Below are positions 1-9,267 of a stretch of 37,077 nucleotides of DNA, piece by piece. A program made the translations under genes and the position numbers. The number at the start of each line of letters is the position of its first letter. The stretch's first letter is position 1. Origin of the DNA: an uncultured Oscillospiraceae bacterium (GTDB lineage: Bacteria > Bacillota > Clostridia > Oscillospirales > Ruminococcaceae); the NCBI GenBank assembly GCA_904397845.1, contig CAJFOX010000018.1, positions 1 through 37,077 of the forward strand, written 5' to 3'. Under the pieces are notes generated by a model. It searched no databases and was not told where the DNA came from. It saw only the letters and a list, made by a program, of their open reading frames with translations.

Positions 1-379
1 CTTTTTTCTCTGGCCGCCGGGTCCTTTTTTCCGCCGGGTCCTGCGGATTCTGCCCTGACGCTCCGTTCATCTTCCCGAACATATTCTGAAAAAACGGAAA
101 GGTCTGAGCGCCGCCAGGCACAAAGTCCGGATCATCAGGATCCAAGTCCGGATCTATTTCCTCTCCATTTTCATCTATCATTCCCATCAGCTGATCGTTC
201 ATATTTTCGATTTCATCATCGGTAATGCCCATTTTTTCCATCAGCTCGTTTACCGGGCCGATCCCCAGCTCTTTGGCACACTGCAGGCACAGCCCTTCAT
301 TGATGGTTTTACCGTTTTCCATGCGGGTCATAAAGACTACCGCGACTCTCTTCTTGCATCTGGAACATAACATACTCAT
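1..379 (-). CDS. ATP-dependent Clp protease ATP-binding subunit, N-terminal part (truncated by window edge)
   Basis: This is the first 126 or so residues of a longer protein that runs off the left edge. It begins MSMLCSRCKKR and has two CxxC pairs (C5/C8 and the GLCLQC pair) about 25 residues apart, followed by a helical Met/Glu-rich segment and an acidic, Pro/Gly-rich linker. This N-terminal zinc-finger-like head followed by a flexible linker is typical of ClpE/ClpC-like AAA+ unfoldases of Clostridia, which feed substrates to ClpP; the AAA modules themselves lie outside the window, so the call rests on the N-terminus alone. The ATG at 379 has a GAGGTG ribosome site 13 bases upstream; the ATG at 373 is an alternative. 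A TATAAT-like hexamer lies at 448-453 (minus) without a convincing -35. Confidence 0.72.
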   Translation of the reverse strand, partial: MSMLCSRCKKRVAVVFMTRMENGKTINEGLCLQCAKELGIGPVNELMEKMGITDDEIENMNDQLMGMIDENGEEIDPDLDPDDPDFVPGGAQTFPFFQNMFGKMNGASGQNPQDPAEKRTRRPEKK

Positions 380-502
380 TGCCAAAATCTACACCTCATA
401 TATTTTTCAAAAACGATTTCCGTATTTACGAACCTTGATTAAGGCTCATTATAAAAAGCAAATATGAACTGGTTGTGAAAAAACTTCGCACAGAAAAAAA
501 CT

Positions 503-1285
503 TTAGCGGCTCGCCATCGACTGTAAAAAGGCCTGTCCAACGGCAGCATAACCGGAAAAATCCGGTACCGGCAGAGAACCCAGGGCATTTTTTTCCAAAA
601 ACAGCCGCAAAAACCAGGTGTTTTCCAATGTCTGACGGTTCAGATATGGAATGCTGTCACCAGACAGCGCCAAGATGAGGCTTACAACGGCAACGACCAA
701 ATACAGATACAGCACTCCTTCTATCGCACCGACACAGCCTCCCAAAACTGAATTGAGAGGACCCACAATCGGAACATGCCGAAGCCCTGTAAAGCAGCGG
801 GCGACAGTCCGGGTCAAAAACATAAAAAGCGAAAAAAACAACAGAAAAAAGATCGTGGAAAAAAGCGCAATGCAAGTAGGCCCTATCGTTTGTTCCACAA
901 TATCCGCCGCCAGCTGCTCCACACTGTTCAAGGCGGACGGCAACGTCAAATCCGCTGGCAGTCCGGCAAATTCCAGCGCGTTAAGCAGATAAGACGGGAT
1001 ACTTTCCAGTACCGCCGCCAGCGTCTGCAAAAAGCCGTCGGCAGAACCGGAAGATGCGATCTGCTCTGAAATTTTATCCGTCAGCCCTTGTTGAATAAAG
1101 TTTGTAAAGGTGTATTCTGCTACCACGCTGGACAATGTGTTTGCCAAAAACAAGGAAATAAAAAAACCGATCAGCTGTACTGCTGTGCGTACAAAGCCGC
1201 GGCGAGCCGCCGAACGAATGTAACCGATTACAAACAAAACAGCTGCCAGATCTAAAAAAAGCGGCAAAATTCTTTCCATATTCAT
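503..1285 (-). CDS. CvpA family membrane protein
   Basis: A protein of about 260 residues with an N-terminal pair of hydrophobic segments around an Arg-rich loop (IRSAARRGF), a long extracytoplasmic-looking middle, then two further strong hydrophobic segments near residues 135-160 and 175-210. The early 'GYIRSAARRGFVRTAVQLIG' pattern is that of CvpA-family proteins, named for colicin V production but of uncertain molecular role in Firmicutes. The start at 1285 follows GGGAGAAGGG directly; an ATG two codons in (1279) is equally possible. It is the distal partner of the DUF5711 gene (48 bases between them), suggesting they work together at the membrane. No clear terminator was seen after the stop, only T-rich sequence. 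Confidence 0.8.
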   Translation of the reverse strand: MNMERILPLFLDLAAVLFVIGYIRSAARRGFVRTAVQLIGFFISLFLANTLSSVVAEYTFTNFIQQGLTDKISEQIASSGSADGFLQTLAAVLESIPSYLLNALEFAGLPADLTLPSALNSVEQLAADIVEQTIGPTCIALFSTIFFLLFFSLFMFLTRTVARCFTGLRHVPIVGPLNSVLGGCVGAIEGVLYLYLVVAVVSLILALSGDSIPYLNRQTLENTWFLRLFLEKNALGSLPVPDFSGYAAVGQAFLQSMASR

Positions 1286-1333
1286 CCCTTCTCCCTTTTT
1301 CCCCGGACTGTCGGCTTGAAAACACAAATCCGA

Positions 1334-2497
1334 TCAGGAAAGCGCTTCCTGGCAAACAGCCTCCGGCGTTACATAATAGACAAACCCGTTGTTCAGCGCC
1401 AAGAACAGCACTTCCGTATCCGGCGCGATTTCCTGGATCAGCTCTCCCTTTGCATTGTAAATTTCAATGCGGTTGCCGCACAGCAGCGCCGTCCGGCTGC
1501 CGCTGACATCAATCGCGTCCACCTGGGATTGCAGAGACACCGTACCGCTCTCTTGACCGGAAGCGCCCAGCAAAGACAGTTTGACCGATTTAAACTCCCG
1601 ATAATCCCCTAATATCAATGCGGAAATTTTTTCTCCCCTGGAACAAAACATGCGAAGCGGCTCTTCCTGAAAGGAAACTACCGCTTTTTCTTTGCCTGAT
1701 TCAGAATAATAATAAGCATTCTGATCCGTCAGCACCTGCAACTCTCCATTTTGGTAACTGATATCATGGATCGTTTCGTCTACAAATTGCCGCTGCATAA
1801 AAGGGCTTTCCTCATCCAGCCGGTACATGGTCAACCCGCTGACCAGATCGCCGTCCTGCACCTGCACAGAAGACACCGCAATCCTATCGCCGCCTGGTTC
1901 AAAAGCGGCTCCGTACAGATAGCTTTCTGCCGATTTCCAGGAGAAAACCGGCTCTTCCAACGAATTATCGTATACGATGACCTGCCCTAAAAACCGCTGG
2001 GTATTGGTGATCACCGCCAAATCGTTTTGATCGGACAGCGCAGCGAACAACACCGGCTCATCAAACGTCATTTCTTTCACTGTTTTTGTTTTGCTTTCGA
2101 CCCGCAATATCCTAGAGGAAGGGTCATATAGGATGATCCTGCTGCCAGAACATTTTATCACCGGATTCGCATAATCATGCTGCACCTCGCGCAACAGCTT
2201 CCCGTTCTTATTATAGATATGCAGATGCGTATCCGTCAGAACCAACAGCGCATTTCCCATCGTTTTTATCTGACGGACCGTAACGCCGGAAATTTCCATT
2301 GGATATCCGCTGCCTGAACCCAATTCCGCAAAACCGCCGGCCAGCTGCTCCGCCAGGCTTGTCTGCTTCATCTTTTCCCAGACAAGCCAGCCGCCGAAAA
2401 AAATAGCCAGGATCAGCAGGAAGACAGCCAGCCGTTTGAAGTTCTGCCGCCGGTTGCGCTTTTTCCTCAGCCGCTCGATATCTTCCAGCTGTCCCAT
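1334..2497 (-). CDS. DUF5711 family protein, single-pass membrane protein with propeller-like repeats
   Basis: A 387-residue protein with a very basic N-terminus (KKRNRRQNFKR), one transmembrane segment at about residues 22-41, and a long extracytoplasmic region of short beta-strand repeats (for example 'LLVLTDTHLHIYNKNGKLL', 'SRIILYDPSSRILRV', 'GNRIEIYNAKGELIQEI'). This is the arrangement of the DUF5711 family found in Clostridia: a membrane-anchored beta-propeller of unknown function. No catalytic motif is visible. The start has an AAGGA site 9 bases upstream. It is co-directional with cvpA and truA, with 94 bases between it and truA, so it may have its own transcript start, but I could not identify a promoter. 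Confidence 0.72.
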   Translation of the reverse strand: MGQLEDIERLRKKRNRRQNFKRLAVFLLILAIFFGGWLVWEKMKQTSLAEQLAGGFAELGSGSGYPMEISGVTVRQIKTMGNALLVLTDTHLHIYNKNGKLLREVQHDYANPVIKCSGSRIILYDPSSRILRVESKTKTVKEMTFDEPVLFAALSDQNDLAVITNTQRFLGQVIVYDNSLEEPVFSWKSAESYLYGAAFEPGGDRIAVSSVQVQDGDLVSGLTMYRLDEESPFMQRQFVDETIHDISYQNGELQVLTDQNAYYYSESGKEKAVVSFQEEPLRMFCSRGEKISALILGDYREFKSVKLSLLGASGQESGTVSLQSQVDAIDVSGSRTALLCGNRIEIYNAKGELIQEIAPDTEVLFLALNNGFVYYVTPEAVCQEALS

Positions 2498-2591
2498 TCC
2501 GACTCATCCTTTCCGGTTTGATTTCCCTTTTTCAAACTGCGCCGCCAACTGTCCGCCAAAAGGCAGGCCGTCCGCGGCGAAAAACCGCTTT

Positions 2592-3350
2592 TTACTTCTT
2601 CCAGCTGTCCGGCCGCTGATAGAACACCTCGTCCAAATACAGTCCGCAGGCCGGAGCGGTAACCCCAGCCAGCGCCCGATCCCGTTCGTCCAGCGCCCGC
2701 CGCACCTGGCAAAGGCCGATTTTTCCTTCATTAACCCGCAGCAGGGTTCCGACAATAATCCGTACCATATTGTACAAAAAACCGTCGCCCTCTATCGTAA
2801 AGACAACGAGATCACCCTGCCGTTTCACTTCACAGCAGTGAATGGTGCGCACGGTATCCTCCAAATTTGCTTTCGCGCTGCAAAATCCCCGAAAATCATG
2901 GGTTCCAAGAAACATTTCACATACCGGCCGCAGCTTTTCCAGATCCAGCGGCCGCCAGTATTCCAGCGCGCGCCCACGGTAAAACGGGTTTTTCCCATCC
3001 GCATTCCAAATCAGGTATTGATAGCGCTTGCCCACGCAACTATACCTGGCATGAAAATCCGGCGGCACCTCCTGACAGTCCAGCACCCCGATATCATCGG
3101 GCAAAAGAGCGTTAAGGCTTCTTTTCAATGCATACAGAGGGATGGGGTTCTCCGTATGGAAATTCATGCAGAAGCGGTTGGCATGCACTCCCGAATCGGT
3201 GCGGGAACAGCCTTTTACATCTTCCCGCCGTTGCAGGACCGTTTCCATTGCATCCTGCACCACTTCTGTTACCGACAATGCATTCGCTTGCACCTGAGAG
3301 CCGTGGTAAGCCGTCCCAATATAGCAAAGGGTCATCAAAATATTGCGCAT
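2592..3350 (-). CDS. truA: tRNA pseudouridine synthase A
   Basis: Isomerises uridines at positions 38-40 in the anticodon stem-loop of many tRNAs. The 252-residue protein carries the family motif GCSRTDSGVHA with catalytic Asp52, an N-terminal 'YIGTAYHGSQ' strand, and the C-terminal 'GDGFLYNMVRIIVGTLL' motif that packs on the active site. The start at 3350 is chosen because GGAGGGAG lies 7-8 bases upstream and the protein then begins MRNILMTLCY, as in homologues; an upstream in-frame ATG at 3419 would overlap ecfT. It lies 49 bases after ecfT. The truA-after-ecfT order is common in Firmicutes (often between ribosomal protein genes), so this is probably the tail of an ecfA1-ecfA2-ecfT-truA operon. 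Confidence 0.95.
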   Translation of the reverse strand: MRNILMTLCYIGTAYHGSQVQANALSVTEVVQDAMETVLQRREDVKGCSRTDSGVHANRFCMNFHTENPIPLYALKRSLNALLPDDIGVLDCQEVPPDFHARYSCVGKRYQYLIWNADGKNPFYRGRALEYWRPLDLEKLRPVCEMFLGTHDFRGFCSAKANLEDTVRTIHCCEVKRQGDLVVFTIEGDGFLYNMVRIIVGTLLRVNEGKIGLCQVRRALDERDRALAGVTAPACGLYLDEVFYQRPDSWKK

Positions 3351-3399
3351 TCCCGCTCTCCCTCCAGACAATCCGCCCCGGCAAAATCTTTTTCTGGTT

Positions 3400-4212
3400 T
3401 TAAAACACCACCGGTGCAAAAATATTCACCATAACCACTACGGCGATGCAGGCCGCCGTCAGCGCAGCGGCCACACCGTCCTGCCAGCTGTAATGCAGCT
3501 GCTTCATGCGGGTGCGCCCCACATCCCCCCGATAACAGCGGCACTCCATGGCCAGCGCCAGCTCGTCCGCCCGGCGGAAGGCGGAAACGAACAAAGGAAT
3601 CAAAATCGGCACCAGCGCTTTGGCCCGCTGCATAATGCCGCCGCTTTCCAAATCAGCGCCCCGAGCCTTCTGCGCATTCATAATTTTGTCTGTTTCCTCG
3701 ATCAGGGTCGGAATAAAACGCAGGGCAATGGTCATCATCATGGACAGCTCATGTACCGGGAAATGGACTTTTTTCAGCGGTTTCATCAGCCGTTCCAGCC
3801 CGTCGGTCAATGTAATCGGCGAGGTCGTATAAGTCAAAAGCGAAGTTCCTGCGATCAAACAGATAATGCGGATGGTCATAACAACCGCTGTCAAAAGCCC
3901 CTGACGGGAAATGTGGAAAATCCACCAGTCAAACAGAGGATCCCCTTTTACAAAAAACATGTTCAGCACAGTGGTAAAAATAATAATCGGGATTACCGGC
4001 TTTAAGCTTTTGGTAATCATGCGGGGCGGAATGCCGGAAATCGCATAGGCAAAAACCAAAAACAGAATGCCCACGCACAATCCCAACGGGTTGGATACGC
4101 TAAACAGCATGATGATGTAACCTACTGTCAGCAAAATTTTCATCCGTGGATCCAGCCGGTGCAGCACCGACTTTCCCGGAAAATACTGTCCGATGGTGAT
4201 ATCCTTAAGCAT
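3400..4212 (-). CDS. ecfT: Energy-coupling factor transporter transmembrane subunit EcfT
   Basis: The T component of a group II ECF vitamin/micronutrient importer. It is 270 residues with about six hydrophobic segments and the two cytoplasmic coupling-helix motifs: 'NAQKARGAD' near residue 180 and 'MECRCYRGD' near residue 220 (the second departs from a strict Ala-Arg-Gly). These motifs contact the two ATPases. Its ATG overlaps the end of ecfA2 by 8 bases, indicating translational coupling. No substrate-binding S component is encoded nearby, as expected for group II ECF modules, which are shared by S proteins encoded elsewhere. Confidence 0.93.
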   Translation of the reverse strand: MLKDITIGQYFPGKSVLHRLDPRMKILLTVGYIIMLFSVSNPLGLCVGILFLVFAYAISGIPPRMITKSLKPVIPIIIFTTVLNMFFVKGDPLFDWWIFHISRQGLLTAVVMTIRIICLIAGTSLLTYTTSPITLTDGLERLMKPLKKVHFPVHELSMMMTIALRFIPTLIEETDKIMNAQKARGADLESGGIMQRAKALVPILIPLFVSAFRRADELALAMECRCYRGDVGRTRMKQLHYSWQDGVAAALTAACIAVVVMVNIFAPVVF

Positions 4213-5074
4213 TGGCGCCGCCTCCCTGCCCTAAAATCTTTTCCAGCGCTGTTTTGGCCTGTTCCACCGTATAAACGTTGGAAGGCACCGGCCAGCCTCT
4301 TTCGCTCAGCGACAGAAAGACCCGCGACACCTGCGGCACGGCAAGCCCCATGGCCTCGATCTCCCGGCTATGAGAGAAAACCTTTTCCACTTGATCAAAC
4401 ATGGCTACTCTGCTATGGTTCATGACCAGCACCTTTTCGGTGTATTTGGCCACGTCCTCCATACTGTGGGACACCAGCAGAATGGTGTTTTTCTGCTCTC
4501 TGTGATATTCCAGGATCTGGCCCAGGATCTGATCCCGGCCCTTTGGATCCAGGCCGGCAGTGGGTTCGTCCAAAATCAGCACCTCCGGGTTCATGGCGAT
4601 GACCCCGGCAATGGCCACCCGGCGCTTCTGGCCGCCGGAAAGCTCGAAGGGACTCTTTTCCATATGATGAGGCTTAAGCCCTACAAAAAGCGCTGCTTCC
4701 TTGACCCGCCGATCAATCTCCTCTTCTGAAAGGCCCATATTCTTTGGGCCAAAGGCGATATCCTTGTAAACCGTATCTTCAAACAGCTGATATTCCGGGT
4801 ATTGGAACACCAGCCCTACCTTAAACCGGATACGGCGGATTTCTTTTGGGTTTTCCCAGATATCTTCACCGTCTACTAAAATTTTCCCGGATGTGGGGCG
4901 CAAAAGTCCGTTGAAATGCTGGATCAAGGTGGATTTGCCCGACCCGGTATGGCCAATGACCCCAATCATCTCCCCCGGCTCGATTTCCAAAGTAACATCA
5001 GAGACCGCTGCCTGCTCGTAGCTGGTTCCCTGTGAATAGGTGTGGGTCAAATGCTCTGTTTTAATGACTGACAT
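4205..5074 (-). CDS. ecfA2: Energy-coupling factor transporter ATPase EcfA2
   Basis: The second ATPase of the ECF module, 289 residues. Walker A GHTGSGKS is at residues 41-48, the Q loop follows in '[13 protein letters not shown]', the ABC signature is [12 protein letters not shown] and Walker B is [13 protein letters not shown]. The '[10 protein letters not shown]' sequence distinguishes EcfA2 from EcfA1 (which has '[10 protein letters not shown]'). The start at 5074 begins [13 protein letters not shown] and lies inside the 3' end of ecfA1 (14-base overlap); an upstream in-frame start at 5173 would read through the ecfA1 C-terminus and is rejected. It acts as a heterodimer with EcfA1 on EcfT. 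Confidence 0.94.
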   Translation of the reverse strand: MSVIKTEHLTHTYSQGTSYEQAAVSDVTLEIEPGEMIGVIGHTGSGKSTLIQHFNGLLRPTSGKILVDGEDIWENPKEIRRIRFKVGLVFQYPEYQLFEDTVYKDIAFGPKNMGLSEEEIDRRVKEAALFVGLKPHHMEKSPFELSGGQKRRVAIAGVIAMNPEVLILDEPTAGLDPKGRDQILGQILEYHREQKNTILLVSHSMEDVAKYTEKVLVMNHSRVAMFDQVEKVFSHSREIEAMGLAVPQVSRVFLSLSERGWPVPSNVYTVEQAKTALEKILGQGGGANA

Positions 5075-5927
5075 GGCGTTCCTCCAACAGTTTTTCAATG
5101 GCCTGGACGCATTCTTCCTCAAAGATAATGTCGTCCGGCAGACAATAACCGTCCTGTAGCAGCAGCCAGGCAAGCTCCGTCACCTGCGGTACGTCCAGCC
5201 CGACATTTTTCAGTTGTTCCACATGGGAAAACACGGCGCGAGGCACTCCATCGAGAATGATTTTTCCGTTATCCATCACAACCACCCGGTCACACTGGGC
5301 AGCTTCGTCCATATAATGGGTAATCAGCACCACCGTGATACCGAATTGATTGCCCAGTTCCCGAATAGTACGAAGCACCTCCCGCCTCCCCTGGGGGTCC
5401 AGCATGGCGGTGGGCTCGTCAAGCACAATGCATTTGGGGCGCATGGCGATAATGCCTGCGATGGCCACCCGCTGCTTCTGCCCTCCGGAAAGCTGGTGGG
5501 GAGAGTGTTCCCGGTATTCGTACATGCCCACCGCTTTGAGCGATTCATCCACCCGGCGGCGGATCTCCTCCGGAGGCACTCCCAGATTTTCCAACGCAAA
5601 AGCCACATCCTCCTCCACGATGGTAGCGACCAGCTGGTTATCCGGGTTTTGAAACACCATGCCCGCTGTCTGGCGGATATCGTACAGCCTGTCCTCTTCC
5701 TTGGTGTCGATACCGTCAACAAAAACGGTTCCGGAGGTAGGCAGCAAAATCGCATTGAAGTGCTTGGCCAGGGTGGATTTACCTGATCCGTTGTGGCCCA
5801 GAACCGCCACAAATTCCCCAGGCCGAACGTCCAGCGAAACACCTTCCAGCACGATGGGCGGCAACTGTTTCTCTTCGTAGTTGTCATACGCAAAGGATAC
5901 ATCCCTTGCCGATAAAATCGGTTCCAT
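5061..5927 (-). CDS. ecfA1: Energy-coupling factor transporter ATPase EcfA1
   Basis: The first ATPase of the ECF module, 288 residues. Walker A GHNGSGKS is at 44-51, the Q loop in '[10 protein letters not shown]', the signature [12 protein letters not shown], Walker [14 protein letters not shown], and the switch His in 'LITHYMDEA'. AAGAAGG precedes the ATG by 9 bases. The gene follows the RlmI-like methyltransferase by 27 bases and I see no terminator between them, so ruvC-to-truA may be one long transcript, although an internal promoter cannot be excluded. Confidence 0.94.
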   Translation of the reverse strand: MEPILSARDVSFAYDNYEEKQLPPIVLEGVSLDVRPGEFVAVLGHNGSGKSTLAKHFNAILLPTSGTVFVDGIDTKEEDRLYDIRQTAGMVFQNPDNQLVATIVEEDVAFALENLGVPPEEIRRRVDESLKAVGMYEYREHSPHQLSGGQKQRVAIAGIIAMRPKCIVLDEPTAMLDPQGRREVLRTIRELGNQFGITVVLITHYMDEAAQCDRVVVMDNGKIILDGVPRAVFSHVEQLKNVGLDVPQVTELAWLLLQDGYCLPDDIIFEEECVQAIEKLLEERHVSH

Positions 5928-5954
5928 GTGATATTCCTTCTTTCTTGACTCAGG

Positions 5955-6818
5955 TTAGCGTTCCCATACAGCAGTGGATCCGCAGGGAAGTGAAAAACCG
6001 GACGCTGCTACCGGAAGCCCAATTTCTGACGCCCAGACCCGGCCCTTCCGGCCACGCCCTACCGTAACGCCCAGCAGATATTCCATTACCGAAGCTGGCA
6101 GTCCGGTTGTGTAGGAGTTAAGCAGGAAAAAAAGCGCATCATCCGAAAGGATCTGTGCGGTCAAATCCAAAAGCTCGTAAATCTGTTCCTCCAATTTCCA
6201 GACCTCGCCGCCGGGCCCCCGCCCATAAGACGGGGGATCCATCAGGATTCCGTCATACCGGTTGCCGCGGCGAATTTCCCGTTCCACAAACTTTTTACAG
6301 TCATCCACAATCCAGCGGATGGGCTTGTCCCCTAAACCGGATAGCGCGGCATTTTCCCTGGCCCAGGCTACCATCCCTTTAGAAGCGTCTACATGGCAGA
6401 CCGAAGCGCCCGCTTCGGCACAAGCCAGAGTGGCACCACCGGTGTACGCGAACAGATTGAGCACCTTCACCGGCCGGTTCGCAGCGCGGATCTTCCCAGC
6501 CATAAAGTCCCAGTTTACCGCCTGCTCCGGAAACAATCCCGTATGTTTAAATCCGGTAGGGCTAACCTTAAAGGTCAGCCCCCCGTATCGGATTTTCCAT
6601 TCTTTTTGATCCAAGGTTCGATTTTGCCAGCGGCCGCCGCCCGCATTGGAGCGGATATATCTGGCATCCGCCTTTTTCCAGGCAGGGTGCGTTTTGGGAG
6701 TATTCCAGATAATCTGAGGGTCCGGTCGGATCAGCAGCACATCTCCCCACCGTTCCAGCTTTTCCCCTTTGGAAGTATCGATGATTTCATAGTCTTTCCA
6801 CTGGTCGGCAATTCTCAT
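5955..6818 (-). CDS. Class I SAM-dependent (rRNA-type) methyltransferase, RlmI-like fold
   Basis: A 287-residue methyltransferase. The SAM-binding motif 'VLNLFAYTGGATL' is followed by 'CHVDASKGMV' (acidic residue for the ribose) and motif IV 'ILMDPPSYGRGPGG'. The upstream stretch 'GLTFKVSPTGFKHTGLFPEQ' is characteristic of RlmI/RlmK-like 23S rRNA methyltransferases (Methyltrans_SAM family). The PUA domain and the catalytic 'SCS' cysteine of true RlmI m5C enzymes are absent: the corresponding strand reads 'FLLNSYTTGL'. The target base is therefore unclear. The start at 6818 gives a 10-base gap from the glmM stop with a GGGGGCT site upstream; an in-frame ATG at 6848 would overlap glmM by 20 bases. 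Confidence 0.78.
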   Translation of the reverse strand: MRIADQWKDYEIIDTSKGEKLERWGDVLLIRPDPQIIWNTPKTHPAWKKADARYIRSNAGGGRWQNRTLDQKEWKIRYGGLTFKVSPTGFKHTGLFPEQAVNWDFMAGKIRAANRPVKVLNLFAYTGGATLACAEAGASVCHVDASKGMVAWARENAALSGLGDKPIRWIVDDCKKFVEREIRRGNRYDGILMDPPSYGRGPGGEVWKLEEQIYELLDLTAQILSDDALFFLLNSYTTGLPASVMEYLLGVTVGRGRKGRVWASEIGLPVAASGFSLPCGSTAVWER

Positions 6819-6828
6819 AACCAGCCCC

Positions 6829-8169
6829 CTAATTTTGCCTGGCTTCAATCGCGGCCGCGATCAACCCGGCAATTTCCTCAATCTGGGCATAATCGGCGCC
6901 TTCCACCATCACACGAACCAGCGGTTCCGTACCGGATGGGCGCACCAGCACCCGCCCCTGATCACCCAGCCGGTCGTCCATTTCTTTAAACAGATCGTCC
7001 AGCTCCCACAAAGAGGCCTTGAGTTCGTCGTCCGCCCGCACGTTTTTCAAAACCTGCGGATAGGTCGTCATAATACGGTGCAACTCGTGGAGCGGTTTTT
7101 TCTCCCTGGCCAGGATGCCCAGCAGATGCACTGCCGAAAGCTGGCCGTCTCCGGTAGTCATATCGTCAAAAAAGATAATGTGGCCTGACTGCTCACCGCC
7201 CAGACTGTACCCATCCCGAATGATGGTCTCCAGTACATAACGGTCGCCCACTTTGGTGGTTGGCGTTGCAATGTCATGCTCTTTTGCAAAATGGAACAGG
7301 CCAAGGTTGGACATGACCGTTACCACCAAGCCGTTATTTTTAAGTTTTCCACGTTTTTTTAAATCCAGCGCGAAAATGGCCATCAGCACGTCGCCATCCA
7401 CGAGATCTCCGTTTCGATCCACCGCCAAACAGCGATCCGCATCCCCGTCAAAGGCAAAGCCCAGATCGCATCCATGTGCCTTGACATATTCCTGCAGCCC
7501 TCCTATATGGGTAGAGCCACAATTCTGGTTGACGTTCAGCCCATTGGGTTCGGCATGCAGTAAATGGCACTCGGCTCCCAGGCGCTCAAAAATCTTCGGC
7601 GCCGTAACGCTGGCACACCCGTTGGCACAGTCCAGCGCCACCTTCATTCCGGAAAAGGGGCCCTCTCCCAGGCTGACCAGATAATCCACATATTGATCCA
7701 CCGCATCGAACGCAGCGGTCACCATTCCGATTTCTTCCGGCGGGGCCTTTTGCGGCACCCGCTCGTTGTCGATGATGATGGCCTCGATCTCTTCTTCCTC
7801 TTCATCAGAAAGCTTAAAGCCGGTGCCACTGATGATCTTGATGCCGTTGTCCATGAATGGATTATGGGACGCGGTCAGCATAATCCCCGCATCGGCGCCC
7901 ATCTTCCGCACCAGATAAGCCACTGCCGGCGTTGGAACAACACCTAAAAGCTGCACGTCACAGCCCACCGAACAAAGGCCCGCCGCCATGGCGGATTCCA
8001 GCATACTGGAAGACAGACGGGTGTCCCGCCCAATCACAAACCGCGGCTTATGGCCCGTCTTTTCCTTGATGACCGTACCCGCCGCCTGCGCCACTTCCAT
8101 GGCCAGGTCAACACTCAATTCTTTGTTAGCAACTCCTCGGATGCCGTCTGTTCCAAACAATTTCCCCAT
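6829..8169 (-). CDS. glmM: Phosphoglucosamine mutase
   Basis: Converts glucosamine-6-phosphate to glucosamine-1-phosphate, feeding UDP-GlcNAc for peptidoglycan. The 446-residue length is normal. It begins MGKLFGTDGIRG; the phosphoserine loop is TASHNP with Ser101; the metal-binding loop is DGDADR; the sugar-specificity loop is GGEQSGH; and the C-terminal phosphate-binding loop is RPSGTEPLVRV. AAAGGAG precedes the ATG by 7 bases. It follows ruvB by 15 bases and is probably co-transcribed with ruvCAB. Confidence 0.96.
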   Translation of the reverse strand: MGKLFGTDGIRGVANKELSVDLAMEVAQAAGTVIKEKTGHKPRFVIGRDTRLSSSMLESAMAAGLCSVGCDVQLLGVVPTPAVAYLVRKMGADAGIMLTASHNPFMDNGIKIISGTGFKLSDEEEEEIEAIIIDNERVPQKAPPEEIGMVTAAFDAVDQYVDYLVSLGEGPFSGMKVALDCANGCASVTAPKIFERLGAECHLLHAEPNGLNVNQNCGSTHIGGLQEYVKAHGCDLGFAFDGDADRCLAVDRNGDLVDGDVLMAIFALDLKKRGKLKNNGLVVTVMSNLGLFHFAKEHDIATPTTKVGDRYVLETIIRDGYSLGGEQSGHIIFFDDMTTGDGQLSAVHLLGILAREKKPLHELHRIMTTYPQVLKNVRADDELKASLWELDDLFKEMDDRLGDQGRVLVRPSGTEPLVRVMVEGADYAQIEEIAGLIAAAIEARQN

Positions 8170-8184
8170 AGCTTTGCTCCTTTA

Positions 8185-9234
8185 TCACAAATCCAGTTTC
8201 AGCTGGTCGCCGTTTTCTTCCCCCGGGGCGGCAATCCCCAGATGCCGGTATCCCATGGGAGTCACACAACGCCCTCGGGGCGTGCGGCTTAAAAATCCAA
8301 TCTGCATTAAATATGGTTCGTAAACGTCCTCCAGTGTCACCGCCTCTTCGCCGATCGCTGCTGCCAGCGTCTCCAGCCCTACGGGACCGCCGCCATAATT
8401 GCGGATGATCGTCAAAAGCATCCGCCGGTCGATGGCGTCCAGCCCAAGTCCGTCGATCTCCAGCCGGTCCAGCGACTGCCGGGCAATGGGCAGCGTAATG
8501 GTGCCGTCTCCCATCACCTGAGCGAAATCCCGCACCCTTTTCAACAGGCGGTTGGCAATGCGGGGAGTCCCGCGGCTGCGCTTAGCAAGCTCGACAGAAC
8601 CGTCGTGATCGCAGGCAATCCCCAGGATCCCGGCGCTGCGCCGGATGATTTGGGCCAGTTCCTCGGTAGTATACAGCTCCAAGCGCAGGATCACGCCGAA
8701 TCGGTCTCGAAGCGGCGCAGTCAGCTGCCCGGCGCGAGTAGTGGCTCCTACCAGCGTAAAGCGGGGAAGGTCAATGCGGATTGATCGGGCCGACGGCCCT
8801 TTTCCAATGATGATGTCCAGCGCATAGTCCTCCATAGCGGGATACAATACCTCTTCCACCGCCCGGGACAGCCGGTGAATTTCGTCGATAAAAAGAATGT
8901 CGTTCTCCCCGAGGTTGGTCAAAAGCGCCGCCAAATCCCCCGGTTTTTCAATAGCCGGGCCGGAAGTGATGCGCAGATTGACATTCATTTCGTTGGCAAT
9001 AATGCCAGACAGGGTAGTTTTTCCCAGGCCTGGCGGGCCGTACAGCAGTACATGATCCAGCGGTTCGCCCCGCATCCGGGCCGCTTCAATGTAGACAGAC
9101 ATATTTTCCTTGACCTTTTCCTGGCCGATATATTCCTGCAGGGTTTTGGGGCGCAGGGACCCTTCAATATCCGAATCCTCCCGCCCGTATTCCGGCGTCA
9201 GGATCCGGTTTTCAAAATCCATTTCTTCTTCCAT
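8185..9234 (-). CDS. ruvB: Holliday junction branch migration ATPase RuvB
   Basis: The AAA+ motor that, with RuvA, drives Holliday junction branch migration. It has 349 residues; Walker A GPPGLGKT is at 66-73, Walker B is [10 protein letters not shown], sensor 1 is in '[20 protein letters not shown]' (arginine finger region), and the C-terminal winged-helix domain contains '[11 protein letters not shown]' and '[16 protein letters not shown]'. The start [10 protein letters not shown] follows AAGGAAGGCGGGG. It is 33 bases after ruvA, in the typical ruvC-ruvA-ruvB order. Confidence 0.97.
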   Translation of the reverse strand: MEEEMDFENRILTPEYGREDSDIEGSLRPKTLQEYIGQEKVKENMSVYIEAARMRGEPLDHVLLYGPPGLGKTTLSGIIANEMNVNLRITSGPAIEKPGDLAALLTNLGENDILFIDEIHRLSRAVEEVLYPAMEDYALDIIIGKGPSARSIRIDLPRFTLVGATTRAGQLTAPLRDRFGVILRLELYTTEELAQIIRRSAGILGIACDHDGSVELAKRSRGTPRIANRLLKRVRDFAQVMGDGTITLPIARQSLDRLEIDGLGLDAIDRRMLLTIIRNYGGGPVGLETLAAAIGEEAVTLEDVYEPYLMQIGFLSRTPRGRCVTPMGYRHLGIAAPGEENGDQLKLDL

Positions 9235-9267
9235 GCTTCCCCGCCTTCCTTCTTCTGCAAGCTGTTT

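Noticed and set aside
2436-3434. Plus-strand 332-codon open frame
   Set aside because: Shadow of truA and of the gap after it; composition is Pro/His/Arg-rich with no domain.
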